Positions 36,382-44,563 of a stretch of DNA of 64,000 nt are shown here, one piece after another. Numbering within the stretch: the first letter of the stretch is position 1; each line of letters starts with the position of its first letter. The DNA is from Hoeflea_A sp039025395. GTDB lineage: Bacteria > Pseudomonadota > Alphaproteobacteria > Rhizobiales > Rhizobiaceae. The stretch lies in assembly GCA_039025395.1 (NCBI GenBank), contig JBCCOK010000008.1, forward strand, positions 43,417-107,416. Direction: 5' to 3'. The notes under the pieces were generated by a model, which was not told the origin of the DNA, did not search any database, and saw nothing but the letters and a program-made list of their open reading frames with translations. Made by a program: the position numbers and the translations under genes.

Positions 36382-38193
36382 ATGGCAACTGAAGACATCT
36401 CCGTCTACGGCCACGCCCTCGTCCTCCTCGGCGGGGCAGTGATTGCGGCGCCGTTTGCCAAGCGGATCGGTTTGGGCACCGTCTTGGGTTACCTCGCCGC
36501 GGGCGTCATTATCGGGCCGGTACTGCGTCTCGTCGGCGGTGGCGAGCGCATCCTCCAGTTTGCCGAACTCGGCGTCGTCCTGCTTCTGTTCCTGATCGGA
36601 CTTGAACTGAAACCGTCGCGATTGTGGTCAATGCGACGCGACATTTTCGGTCTTGGCCTGAGCCAGGTGGTGTTGAGCGGCCTGATCTTGATGGGAGCCG
36701 TTCTTCTTGCGCGCTGGCTCAATTATCCGGTCTCGGCCGCCATCGTTATCGGATTTGGGCTTGCCCTCTCATCAACCGCCTTCGCACTTCAGATCCTGGA
36801 GGAACGCGGTGAACGCAGCACGCGCTACGGACAAAGAGCATTCTCCATCTTGCTGTTTCAGGATCTTGCAATTGTGCCGATACTGGCAATGATCCCCCTG
36901 CTGACGCTTGCTCAACCCGAGACAGACACGAGCGCGCTGGTGGATTTCGCCATCGCAATCGGCGCCATCATTTTTCTGATTGCAGCCGGACGATACCTGC
37001 TCAATCCGCTGTTTCAGCTCATTGCCAGTACAGGCGCGCGCGAAGTGATGATTGCGGCGGCGCTTCTGGTTGTGGTCGGCTCGGCCGTGCTGATGGAATA
37101 TGTCGGACTGTCTATGGCCATGGGGTCCTTTCTGGCCGGCGTTTTGCTCGCCGAATCTTCCTACCGGCATGAGTTGGAAGCCGACGTTGAACCGTTTCGC
37201 GGCATCCTGTTGGCGCTGTTCTTCATGGCTGTCGGGCTATCGATCGAGATCGACGTCATCGTCGAGAACTACCTTCTGATCATTGTCTCGGTACCGGTCA
37301 TCATGGTGTTGAAGAGTCTGATCATTTATGCCCTTTGCCGTGTGTTCGGATCGGCTCATAATGAGGCTGTCCGCATCGCCGGGCTTTTGCCGCAGGCTGG
37401 CGAATTCGGCTTTGTCATTTTCACTGCAGCGGCCGCCTCAGGTATTTTTCAATACTCGGTCGCATCGGTACTGATTGCGATCGTGACCGTATCCATGGTG
37501 TTGACACCCTTGGCATCACTCATCGCAAGCCGGCTGCAACGCGGCGAAGCCGAGGATGACATGCTGGAGGACTTCGAAGGCGCCGGCTCCGATGTGTTGA
37601 TGATCGGCTTCTCTCGCTTCGGTCAGATCGTTTCCCAAACCCTGCTCGCCGGAGGCTCTGAAGTGACGATCATAGATCACTCAGCGGACCGCATTCGCAG
37701 CGCTACCAAATTTGGGTTCAAGATCTATTTTGGCGATGGAACACGGCGCGATGTTCTGGAATCGGCGGGAATCGCGAGAGCCAAGCTCGTCGCCGTGTGT
37801 ACGCATGAAAAGAAGACCACGGACAAGATCGTCGATATCATTCAGTCTTCATTTCCCGACGCGCGAATCTTTGCGCGCGCCTATGATCGGGCGCACACAT
37901 TGTCGCTGCGCGAGAGAGGCGTTGAATACGAGTTGCGCGAAACCCTGGAATCGAGCCTCGTTTTCAGCAGGAAAACCCTCGAGGCGCTTGGCCTCGACGA
38001 AGGACGTGTTGAGGCCATTGTCGATGAGACGCGCAAACGCGATGAAGAAAGGCTGAAAATTCAGGCAATCGAAGGCATGCAGTCGGGCGGTCACATGCTG
38101 CATACAAAACCGGTGACACCGGAACCGCTGATAAAGCCCAAAACGACCGCGGAACGGCTGGATCTTGAGGAATCTGAGGAAACTGCGAAATAG
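36382..38193 (+). CDS. KefB-like monovalent cation:proton antiporter (CPA2) with TrkA-N domain
   Basis: A 603-residue CPA2 transporter: residues about 1-385 form 12-13 membrane segments with the LLLFLIGLELKPSRLW stretch and GLALSSTAFALQIL; residues about 400-515 are an RCK/TrkA-N domain (VLMIGFSRFGQIVSQTLL). The first loop glycine is a Phe/Ser variant (GFSRFG). It should exchange K+ or Na+ for H+, with nucleotide gating. It is divergent from pmbA, alone on its strand until the MATE gene 176 bp later; that gap shows no clear signal. Confidence 0.9.
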   Translation: MATEDISVYGHALVLLGGAVIAAPFAKRIGLGTVLGYLAAGVIIGPVLRLVGGGERILQFAELGVVLLLFLIGLELKPSRLWSMRRDIFGLGLSQVVLSGLILMGAVLLARWLNYPVSAAIVIGFGLALSSTAFALQILEERGERSTRYGQRAFSILLFQDLAIVPILAMIPLLTLAQPETDTSALVDFAIAIGAIIFLIAAGRYLLNPLFQLIASTGAREVMIAAALLVVVGSAVLMEYVGLSMAMGSFLAGVLLAESSYRHELEADVEPFRGILLALFFMAVGLSIEIDVIVENYLLIIVSVPVIMVLKSLIIYALCRVFGSAHNEAVRIAGLLPQAGEFGFVIFTAAAASGIFQYSVASVLIAIVTVSMVLTPLASLIASRLQRGEAEDDMLEDFEGAGSDVLMIGFSRFGQIVSQTLLAGGSEVTIIDHSADRIRSATKFGFKIYFGDGTRRDVLESAGIARAKLVAVCTHEKKTTDKIVDIIQSSFPDARIFARAYDRAHTLSLRERGVEYELRETLESSLVFSRKTLEALGLDEGRVEAIVDETRKRDEERLKIQAIEGMQSGGHMLHTKPVTPEPLIKPKTTAERLDLEESEETAK

Positions 38194-38369
38194 CGACGCC
38201 TTTTGTGCGGCTGCATGGGATCCAGAGCTTGTGCCCCAGATTGACCGTAGCCGACGAACAGCGGCACGGGCCTTGAAGGGGAATATGCCTTGACCCTTGG
38301 ATATTCAGGGATGAAAGGCCTTCGGCCGCGGCGAACCGCTTCCTTCTGTTCAAAACCGGCGACGGGCAA

Positions 38370-39782
38370 TTGAGCGCGCAGGCCAAGTTCGTCACCGGTT
38401 CGACCATGCGGCATGTGATCGTAATGGCGTCGACAGGCTCCATCGGCCTCGTTGCCGTCTTCATGGTCGACGCGCTGAACCTGTTTTACATTTCGCTGCT
38501 CGGGCAACAGGAACTGGCAGCCGCGATCGGCTATGCCGGAACGCTCATCTTCTTTTCCGTATCGGTCAGCATCGGCCTTTCGATCGCGGCAACCGCCATT
38601 ACGTCACGCGCCGTCGGGAGCGGTGACCGCGAACGGGCCAGGGAGCTGGCGGGAGCATCAATCATCTATACGGCGGTCATCATGGCGATCGTTGCTGCTG
38701 TGTGTTATCCGCATCTGGATACCCTCGCGGCATTGATGGGCGCGCGCGGAACAACCGCGCGGCTGGCAGTCGAATTCATGCAGATTGTCTTTCCATCACT
38801 GCCGTTGCTCGGCATCGGCATGTCAATGTCGGGGCTCCTGCGCGCCGTGGGCGATGCGAAACGTGCCATGTATGTCACACTTGCCGCCGGCGCTGCCACG
38901 GCAATCCTCGATCCGATCCTCATATTCGTTTTCGATCTTGGCATTCATGGTGCAGCAATCTCAACGGTGATCGCGCGAATCGTGTTGATTATCGTCGGGT
39001 TCATCGGTCTGCACCGCGTTCACCAAATGCTCGCGCTGCCGTCTTTGCCAATCATGGCGAGCACGATCCGCCCTTATCTTTATATCAGCTTGCCGGCGAT
39101 CATGACGCAACTCGCAACGCCGGTCGGCAACGCTTATGTAACCATCGAGATCGCCACTTACGGGGACTCGGCCGTCGCGGGATGGGCTGTGATCGGCCGG
39201 CTCATACCAGTGGCATTTGGCGCGCTCTTCGCATTGTCGGGCGCCGTTGGTCCAATTCTTGGCCAGAACTACGGAGCCCAGCGTTTCGACCGGATCTCAA
39301 ACACCATGCGCGATGCGTTCATTGTCATCATCGTCTACACGCTGGTGGTCTGGGTTATCCTGTGGCTGGCAAGCGGATTCATTGCTTCGCTCTTCGGCGT
39401 CACCGGTAACGCGGAAGCCCTGGTGATCTTCTTTTGCCAGTTTGTGAGCATTTCGTTTCTTTTCAACGGCATGCTTTTTGCAGCCAATGCCGCTTTCAAC
39501 AATCTGGGTTATCCGATCCTGTCGACCGTCTTCAACTGGAGCCGGTCGACGCTTGGGGTGATTCCATTCGTTTGGATAGGATCGCGCTATTACGGCGAAC
39601 TCGGCGTGCTGGGCGGGTACGGGCTTGGGGCGGTGTTCTTCGGCCTTGCCGCCGCATTTGCCTGTATGCGGGTCATCAGGCGCATATCCGAAAAACCGGA
39701 TCATCAACCGCCCGAAGATCCGGGCGTACAGGTGCCGCCGGCTGCAAACTCGCCTTTCACGACCGGAAAGGGCGCAACATGA
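38370..39782 (+). CDS. MATE-family efflux transporter
   Basis: A 470-residue MATE (NorM/DinF-type) exporter with 12 membrane segments; two homologous halves begin near residues 15 and 235. Recognised from GSIGLVAVFMVDALNLFYISLLG and the second-half VGNAYVTIEIATYG. It would export cationic drugs or metabolites using Na+ or H+. The start is a TTG at 38370 with a weak ribosome site; no in-frame ATG lies upstream, and Met13 is the next alternative. Confidence 0.87.
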   Translation: MSAQAKFVTGSTMRHVIVMASTGSIGLVAVFMVDALNLFYISLLGQQELAAAIGYAGTLIFFSVSVSIGLSIAATAITSRAVGSGDRERARELAGASIIYTAVIMAIVAAVCYPHLDTLAALMGARGTTARLAVEFMQIVFPSLPLLGIGMSMSGLLRAVGDAKRAMYVTLAAGAATAILDPILIFVFDLGIHGAAISTVIARIVLIIVGFIGLHRVHQMLALPSLPIMASTIRPYLYISLPAIMTQLATPVGNAYVTIEIATYGDSAVAGWAVIGRLIPVAFGALFALSGAVGPILGQNYGAQRFDRISNTMRDAFIVIIVYTLVVWVILWLASGFIASLFGVTGNAEALVIFFCQFVSISFLFNGMLFAANAAFNNLGYPILSTVFNWSRSTLGVIPFVWIGSRYYGELGVLGGYGLGAVFFGLAAAFACMRVIRRISEKPDHQPPEDPGVQVPPAANSPFTTGKGAT

Positions 39783-39915
39783 TACCCCGTTCGCAAAGCT
39801 GTGATCATGATTTGACTACGTTCCGAACAATTTAGCGGCCAGTATTCGGAGTTCCGCCACATTCGTTCATCGTGATGGAGAATGAATCGCACCAAATGTC
39901 CCAGGGGAGACCAAA

Positions 39916-40380
39916 ATGACATTCACCGCCTTGAGAACCGCGCTCGCTGCCGGTTCAATCGTCGCATTGACCGCGGGATACGCGGTTGCCGATGACGATC
40001 TCGTCAAAGTTCCAAGTCCGCATTCCGTGTCGGACACGATGGACAGGCTCGCGACCGCGGTCGAGGGCGCCGGCGCCCACGTATTCGCCCGCGTCAATCA
40101 CGCCGAAGGCGGTGCCAGCGTCGGAATGGATGTGCCCGACAATGAGCTGCTAATCTTCGGAAATCCGGCGCTTGGGACACCGGTCATTCGCGACGCGCAA
40201 ACCGCCGGTCTGGATCTGCCGATCCGCGTTGTAGCTATAGAGACTCCTGATGGTACATTCCTGATCTACCGCGCGCCCGAGGCACTGGCTGCATCACACG
40301 GGCTTCCGGCTGACCATCCGAGCATCGCGCAGATGAACGGCGCATTGAAGAACCTGACGACAAAGGCGACCGAGCAATAA
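39916..40380 (+). CDS. Exported DUF302 protein
   Basis: A 154-residue protein with a signal peptide (residues 1-23, ending GYAVA) followed by a DUF302 domain: SVSDTMDRLATAVEGAGAHVFARVNHAEGA-like start and LLIFGNPALGTPV in the middle. DUF302 proteins have an unknown, perhaps ligand-binding, role in the periplasm. A GGGGAG site precedes the ATG. It is convergent with the patatin gene. Confidence 0.87.
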   Translation: MTFTALRTALAAGSIVALTAGYAVADDDLVKVPSPHSVSDTMDRLATAVEGAGAHVFARVNHAEGGASVGMDVPDNELLIFGNPALGTPVIRDAQTAGLDLPIRVVAIETPDGTFLIYRAPEALAASHGLPADHPSIAQMNGALKNLTTKATEQ

Positions 40381-40410
40381 CGGACCGTCATTGCCGTATC
40401 GCGGCGAATG

Positions 40411-41310
40411 TCATTGGTTCCGGCCCTTGATGTGATAGGTAAAGATCGCGTCGAGCCCATGTTTGAGTTCGTCGCGAATACCGGCCGAGACCGTCAGAAC
40501 CTCATCCGCCTTGAAAAAGTCCAGCACACGGAAACGGCTGACATCGGGGCGCAACATGACGTCCGGGCGGTTCGATTTGAGCTTCATGGCAATGATTGAC
40601 TGCATCATGAGTTGACTGGCACCGAACATGAGATCGGTCGTCGAAGGCTTTTCAGAAGCATCGCCGACAGGGCCGCCAACGACGTCGACGCCAATGACAA
40701 TGTCGGCGATGTCGATGAGATGGTCGAAGGGGACCGGGTTCGATATGCCGCCATCGATCATGTACCGCCCGTTCAACAGGACCGGGCGAAAGAGTGCCGG
40801 TATCGCTGCAGAGGCAGAAATTGCGTTGTGCAGGTCACCCCTTGTACAGACGATCTCTTCCTGGCCATAAAAATCCGTGACCACAACCTTTGTTGGAATT
40901 GCCAACTCCTCGAAGGTTTTTGGGAATTGCGGCGGCAGGAAAGCTGAAAGGATCCGCTCGACGTTGAACTGCCCCAGTTGAAACCCGCGCGATATCACAT
41001 GGCCCATGCTCGGCGGACGAGCCTTCCAGATACGGGTGAGCACTTCCCGGCGCTTGCCGAGCGTTTCAAGCGTGTACGTGCGGATATCCCGTCCGGTCAG
41101 GCCCGATGCCATCGCAGCGCCCATGATCGCCCCAATGGAGGCACCGGAAATTGCCACCGGACGAATGCCCAGCTCATTCAGAACCTCTATGACATGAATA
41201 TGGGCAAAGCCCCGGGCTCCGCCCCCGCCAAAGGCAACCGCAACAGTGGGCTCTCCGGAGTTGCCCCCTTCAACGGGCTGTTTATCGTCCATCAGCACAT
41301 TTTCGCCCAT
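40411..41310 (-). CDS. Patatin-like phospholipase (RssA-type)
   Basis: A 299-residue patatin-family hydrolase. The oxyanion hole GGGGARGFAHI is near residues 28-38, the nucleophile elbow GASIGA near 59-64, and the catalytic Asp in the DGGISNPVP motif near 188. Ser-Asp dyad acyl hydrolases of this type cleave membrane phospholipids. No signal peptide, hence inner-membrane or cytosolic. A second Met at residue 7 could be the start. Confidence 0.9.
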   Translation of the reverse strand: MGENVLMDDKQPVEGGNSGEPTVAVAFGGGGARGFAHIHVIEVLNELGIRPVAISGASIGAIMGAAMASGLTGRDIRTYTLETLGKRREVLTRIWKARPPSMGHVISRGFQLGQFNVERILSAFLPPQFPKTFEELAIPTKVVVTDFYGQEEIVCTRGDLHNAISASAAIPALFRPVLLNGRYMIDGGISNPVPFDHLIDIADIVIGVDVVGGPVGDASEKPSTTDLMFGASQLMMQSIIAMKLKSNRPDVMLRPDVSRFRVLDFFKADEVLTVSAGIRDELKHGLDAIFTYHIKGRNQ

Positions 41311-41417
41311 GCAGCTTCCATTTTCTGCGCACTTTACGCACGAATTGATCGGCAGGCGACCACACCAATGTGAGCCTCCTTCGCAAGAAGTTCAAGGTCA
41401 GGAAGCCGTGCCGCGTT

Positions 41418-41990
41418 TCAATCCTCGGCCGATACGCCATCATAGAAAAAGAAGTGCATCGCCGTGTCGCCGAAGTCGCGCCGATCCGTCAGACGAAAAG
41501 CCCGGACAGGCTTGGGTTCAATGTCGCTGCGCTCTTCGAGGATCACCAATGCGCCGCTTTTCAGCCAGCCGCCCGATGCCGCACTCTGCAAGGCGCTTTC
41601 ACCAAGGCCATGGCCGTAGGGTGGATCGGCGAACAGGAGATCGAACGGTTCGAGACTGCCGACCCGGCCCAGCGCAGTTGCATCGCGGCGAAAGACCCTT
41701 GATTGCCGCTCAACACCAAGCAACGCGATGTTCTGACGGAGCAAGGCCTGCCCCTGCGTTGACTGTTCAACGAATGCGACAAAGTCCGCGCCACGCGACA
41801 GGGCTTCCAGCCCGACCGCGCCGGTGCCGGCAAACAGTTCAAGCATGCGCCGGCCCTTGAGGGCAGTTCGGAAAGTGTGGGTAAGGATATTGAATAACGC
41901 TTCACGCGTTCGATCGGTGGTCGGGCGGATGGAAGCGGAGCGCGGCGCTTTCAACACCCTTCCCTTGAAGCTACCGCCGACGATCCGCAT
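41418..41990 (-). CDS. rsmD: 16S rRNA (guanine(966)-N(2))-methyltransferase
   Basis: A 190-residue RsmD. MRIVGGSFKGR and PTTDRTREALFNIL at the N-terminus, the SAM loop ELFAGTGAVGLEA (about residues 50-62), and the N2-guanine methylase motif DPPYG (about 121-125) are all clear. Its start lies within the end of the pseudouridine synthase gene (20-bp overlap), the usual rsmD-rluB linkage of Hyphomicrobiales. Confidence 0.95.
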   Translation of the reverse strand: MRIVGGSFKGRVLKAPRSASIRPTTDRTREALFNILTHTFRTALKGRRMLELFAGTGAVGLEALSRGADFVAFVEQSTQGQALLRQNIALLGVERQSRVFRRDATALGRVGSLEPFDLLFADPPYGHGLGESALQSAASGGWLKSGALVILEERSDIEPKPVRAFRLTDRRDFGDTAMHFFFYDGVSAED

Positions 41991-43227
41991 GGCTGCCCCG
42001 GTCTGCGCCCCTCACCGGCTTATGGCGCTTGTCGCGGCGCGATCCGGCCGAACCTTCAGGCCGGCTACCCCGACTGCCCGACTTAAGTGGATTCGTGCCG
42101 GCATTGGACGTCTTCTTGTTTTTGCCAACCGGGCGCGCGCCCGGTGCCATCCAAACATTGGCGGTCCGGTTGGTTCGCTGTTGGGGCTTGGGCCGTTCGT
42201 CGCCGCGCGAAGCGGTGTCCTTTCGATCAGGACTCTTGCCACGGTATTCCTTCCGCGACCCTTCGGCAAAGGATCCGCGATCGTCTTGCGATCGGCGCTT
42301 ATCGGCTTGGCGCGGTGCCTGCTTCTTTTTCTCACCAGCGCTTTTTGCATTGAACAGCGGCGCCTCGAAATTGGCGCCTGCGCGCTCGATCAGTCTCGGT
42401 CCAAGTTGCTCACGCAGCGTCCGGCTCTTGACTTCGACAATGGCACCTTCTTCGAGAGCCCCCAGTTGAAACGGTCCGTAGGATATCCGGATAAGCCGGT
42501 TTACTTCCAATCCGAGGGCGGCCATCACATTCTTGACTTCGCGGTTTTTTCCTTCTCGCAATCCCATCGTTATCCAGACGTTGGAGCCCTGGACGCGGTC
42601 GAGTGTTGCTTCGATAGAACCATAAAGAACGCCGTCGACTGCCAAGCCCTCGCGCAAGCCGTCCAGCGCCGACTGGTCTACACTGCCATGGGCGCGAACA
42701 CGATATCGGCGCAGCCAGCCGGTGGACGGAAGTTCCAGTTCGCGCGCGAGTCCGCCATCATTGGTTATCAGAAGCAAGCCTTCGGTGTTTATGTCGAGCC
42801 TTCCGACAGAAACGACATGCGGCTGGTCCAGCTTCAGCGTCTCAAACACTGTCTTGCGGCCTTGGGGGTCATGATGAGTGGTCACCAACCCGGTCGGCTT
42901 GTAGTAAAGCCAAAGGCGGGTGCGGTCGATTCCGCGCAGCGGTTCACCGTCCACCTCGATCGTGTCAGAAAGTTTCGCCGTCACTGCCGGAGTATCGAGG
43001 ACTTTTCCGTTGAGGCGGATGCGCCCCTCGGAGATCATGCGCTCCGCCGCGCGGCGTGACGCCACGCCTGCGCGGGCAAGTATTTTGGCTATCCGTTCGG
43101 GTGTTTCGTCAAGTGCGGCGGTGTTCGGCGTGTCTTTGCGTGCGGCGTTGCGGCCACCATTGTCACCGCGGCCTGGCGATTTGTTTCCGGGCGGTCTGAT
43201 CGTGCGGGGCTTGCCACGGCTGTTCAT
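41971..43227 (-). CDS. RluB-family 23S rRNA pseudouridine synthase with long basic tails
   Basis: A 418-residue protein: an S4 RNA-binding domain (about residues 40-90, IAKILARAGVASRRAAERMI), then the RsuA/RluB catalytic domain (about 95-265) with GRLDINTEGLL holding the catalytic Asp. The last ~150 residues are a low-complexity Arg/Lys/Gly/Asp-rich tail, and the first ~35 are basic as well; both are likely disordered RNA-binding extensions. The ATG at 43227 is preferred to the one at 43281, which adds 18 basic residues. Confidence 0.9.
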   Translation of the reverse strand: MNSRGKPRTIRPPGNKSPGRGDNGGRNAARKDTPNTAALDETPERIAKILARAGVASRRAAERMISEGRIRLNGKVLDTPAVTAKLSDTIEVDGEPLRGIDRTRLWLYYKPTGLVTTHHDPQGRKTVFETLKLDQPHVVSVGRLDINTEGLLLITNDGGLARELELPSTGWLRRYRVRAHGSVDQSALDGLREGLAVDGVLYGSIEATLDRVQGSNVWITMGLREGKNREVKNVMAALGLEVNRLIRISYGPFQLGALEEGAIVEVKSRTLREQLGPRLIERAGANFEAPLFNAKSAGEKKKQAPRQADKRRSQDDRGSFAEGSRKEYRGKSPDRKDTASRGDERPKPQQRTNRTANVWMAPGARPVGKNKKTSNAGTNPLKSGSRGSRPEGSAGSRRDKRHKPVRGADRGSHADRRR

Positions 43228-43335
43228 CTGATGTTTGCCTTTCAACTGACCGCCGCGCCTTCGATGGCGCTCGCTGACCATTTCCGCAAGCCTTAACAGG
43301 TTGTCCGGGCCGGGTTAACAGAAAAGGACAAAGAA

Positions 43336-43782
43336 TTGCGCAACCGGAGCATGATGGACCTTGCCATTGAAGAGGCGCGCGCCGCCGGGGAGCGCGGCGA
43401 AGTCCCCGTGGGGGCGGTTATTGCGCACAAGGGCCAAGTCCTGGCCCGCGCAGGAAACCGCACCCGAGAGCTTTTTGATGTCACCGCCCATGCCGAAATC
43501 CTTGCAATTCGCAGCGCTGCGAAACATCTTGCCTCCGACCGGCTGTCGGACTGCGATCTGTTCGTCACGCTTGAGCCTTGTACTATGTGTACGGCTGCGA
43601 TCTCATTTGCCCGCATAGGGCGGCTGTACTTCGGTGCAGAGGATGTGAAAGGCGGGGCGGTCGTCAACGGCGTGCGGTTTTTCGATCAGCCGACCTGTCA
43701 TCATGCCCCTGAAGTCTATTCGGGTATCGGCGAGAGGGAGGCCGCAAAACTGCTGACCGACTTTTTCAGGCAGAGGCGCTGA
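43336..43782 (+). CDS. tadA: tRNA-specific adenosine-34 deaminase (TadA-like nucleoside deaminase)
   Basis: A 148-residue CDA-fold zinc deaminase. The ligand motifs are HAEI (about residues 52-55) and PCTMC (about 81-85). EVPVGAVI and FGAEDVKGGAV are typical of TadA, which makes inosine at tRNA-Arg position 34. The start is a TTG with AAAGGA seven bases upstream; ATGs six and seven codons in are alternatives. It is divergent from the RluB-type gene and ends at a bidirectional terminator. Confidence 0.9.
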   Translation: MRNRSMMDLAIEEARAAGERGEVPVGAVIAHKGQVLARAGNRTRELFDVTAHAEILAIRSAAKHLASDRLSDCDLFVTLEPCTMCTAAISFARIGRLYFGAEDVKGGAVVNGVRFFDQPTCHHAPEVYSGIGEREAAKLLTDFFRQRR

Positions 43783-43790
43783 GACTTCAT

Positions 43791-43830
43791 AAAAAAACCG
43801 CCGGTACAAAGTCCGGCGGTGTCGTTTTTT
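43791..43830. terminator. Bidirectional terminator between tadA and the lipoprotein gene
   Basis: CCGCCGG (43798-43804) pairs with CCGGCGG (43813-43819) around an 8-nt loop; seven A residues on the left and a T6 run on the right give a usable U-tract for either strand. Confidence 0.88.
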
Positions 43831-43847
43831 GGCATTTCAGGTCCGAC

Positions 43848-44459
43848 TCAGAATGGCCAGAGATTGCCTATCCTGAAGCCCTCCTTCTTCTTCGCTTCCT
43901 GCTTGCGTCGGCGTTCCTTTGCGTGCTCAGGCTCACCGAGATCGTCAGCCGGAGCAGTTTCAGATGGAATGCGGTAGGCCATCGGCGGGTCGGAGAGATT
44001 GCGGCGTGTTGACGAAAGCGTCTTTGCCTGTGCCTTGGCTTCGCGGAACTTTGCGAACTGCTCGGATGACACGTTGTCATCGTTGCTGGCAAGAGGCGAC
44101 CGGTATGTCGGATTGCTTTCGTCCGAAGCTGCAGCACGGAGCCGCTCACGCGTTTCTTCCGGCGATTCCGGCCACTGCGGGTTGTCCGCCGAAGCGATAC
44201 TCGTCTGCGGCGTGGGCAATGCCGCCCCCTCAGGCGGCGTCACGATCTGCGGCCGAGGTGCACGGGACTGCTCCCTGTCGGTCGCACGCGGCGAGAGCGA
44301 TACCACATTCACCAGATCTTCCATCAGGTGAGCGTTTGCTGTTTTGCCCGTCCCGTAAGTCGGGCTGCCCACACAACCACTTACGGCTACACATGCAACG
44401 ACGGCACCTGCGATGGTGCACACTGTGCGTGTCTTTATGATCATTCCGGTCAATCCCAT
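43848..44459 (-). CDS. Hypothetical lipoprotein
   Basis: A 203-residue protein with a lipoprotein signal: hydrophobic IAGAVVACVAV followed by the lipobox VSGC, so Cys near residue 27 would be lipidated. The mature part is hydrophilic, rich in Pro, Ser, Arg and Glu, and ends in a basic EERRRK-type helix with the C-terminal GFRIGNLWPF. I do not recognise a domain. It directly follows ileS (105 bp) on the same strand, a conserved neighbour in related genomes. The start is uncertain: 44444 is also possible. Confidence 0.75.
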   Translation of the reverse strand: MGLTGMIIKTRTVCTIAGAVVACVAVSGCVGSPTYGTGKTANAHLMEDLVNVVSLSPRATDREQSRAPRPQIVTPPEGAALPTPQTSIASADNPQWPESPEETRERLRAAASDESNPTYRSPLASNDDNVSSEQFAKFREAKAQAKTLSSTRRNLSDPPMAYRIPSETAPADDLGEPEHAKERRRKQEAKKKEGFRIGNLWPF

Positions 44460-44563
44460 TCCTGGCCGAATACTTCCTGCGACCCAATTCCGGCCATTTA
44501 TTGACCACCCTTCTATCGTAATCTGCCGTATTCGGCAATAATCGCCGCTTCCAGCGACCACGG

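Noticed and set aside
41824..43059. 411-codon open frame on the plus strand
   Set aside because: Antisense to rsmD and the pseudouridine synthase, both well supported.
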